A stretch of 12,278 nt of DNA, taken from assembly GCA_910587835.1 (NCBI GenBank), contig CAJUNQ010000074.1:1-12278 (forward strand), written 5' to 3'. This document shows positions 12,162 through 12,278 of this stretch, piece by piece. Both the position numbers and the translations under genes were made by a program. Within the stretch, counting starts at the first letter, position 1. Every line of letters starts with the position of its first letter. Source of the DNA: an uncultured Oscillospiraceae bacterium (lineage in GTDB: Bacteria > Bacillota > Clostridia > Oscillospirales > Acutalibacteraceae). The notes beneath the pieces were generated by a model that did no database searches, was not told where the DNA came from, and worked only from the letters and a program-made list of their open reading frames with translations.

Positions 12162-12278
12162 AGGAATTGTGATAGAATGGAAGCATCAAAAAAGACAGGA
12201 GAGGAAAAGATGGATGCTTCCTATCACAGACATGACATAAGCGATCAAGTGTGGTCGTTGCTGGAACCCCATTTACCA
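12144..12278 (+). mobile_element. Left end of an IS5/IS4-type insertion sequence (continues beyond window)
   Basis: The sequence from about 12144 (GTGTCTACACAAGG) leads into a typical short IS leader and a DDE transposase start. The exact left boundary is uncertain by several bases, since the right inverted repeat and target duplication lie outside the window. Orientation is the same as the interrupted gene. Confidence 0.7.
12210..12278 (+). CDS. IS5/IS4-family transposase, N-terminal fragment cut by window end
   Basis: The first 23 codons begin MDASYHRHDISDQVW and continue to LLEPHLP. The pattern [H/D]-[I/L]-[S/T]-D-x-x-W-x-x-[L/I]-E-P-x-L-P is the signature start of IS5-family (IS427/IS1031-like) transposases, which insert and excise the element through a DDE active site. 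AGGAGAGG (12197-12204) lies 5 bases before the ATG. The catalytic part is outside the window, so activity, programmed frameshifting and intactness cannot be judged. Confidence 0.85.
   Translation, partial: MDASYHRHDISDQVWSLLEPHLP

Overview
The left ~10 kb is GC-rich housekeeping chromosome of a Gram-positive anaerobe. The gene content (SpoVB-like flippase, recA-recX, rpsO-pnp, a Cytidylate_kin2 protein, and an ApbE / NusG-domain-II / Gx-transporter operon), the strong AAGGAGG ribosome binding sites and the high GC suggest a Clostridia member, most likely Oscillospiraceae (Flavonifractor/Lawsonibacter-like). That placement is inferred from gene content, not from a search.

Layout. Positions 1-162 are a palindromic, MITE-like repeat. 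Positions 251-1933 (minus) encode a SpoVB/MurJ-type lipid flippase with a TTG start, its own sigma-A promoter and a terminator. Divergent from it, 2296-4091 is recA-recX with a one-base overlap, preceded by a sigma-A promoter and a degenerate LexA-like box. Positions 4139-7098 are a promoter, a structured leader, rpsO, two long intergenic hairpins, pnp and a terminator. Positions 7140-10018 are one tight operon: cytidylate-kinase-like protein, ApbE flavin transferase, NusG-domain-II protein, Gx-type membrane protein, terminator. The last three resemble part of the flavin-based extracellular electron transfer loci described in Listeria and lactobacilli.

Right of about 10020 the character changes. 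GC drops and about 1 kb (10021-11027) carries no convincing gene. It is packed with inverted repeats, and it holds nine copies of TTTAAG/CTTAAA, seven of them within 140 bp and mostly spaced near whole helical turns. This is the least explained part of the window.

Next is a divergent, phage- or ICE-style control module. A 152-aa XRE repressor plus a 117-aa helical TPR-like protein lie on the minus strand, and a 64-aa Cro-like XRE protein on the plus strand. The two XRE proteins share an almost identical recognition helix, and a 5-4-5 dyad lies between them. The gene following the small XRE protein is cut off after a few codons by an IS5/IS4-type insertion sequence whose transposase runs off the window end. 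The right ~2.2 kb is therefore probably the edge of an acquired and partly decayed element.
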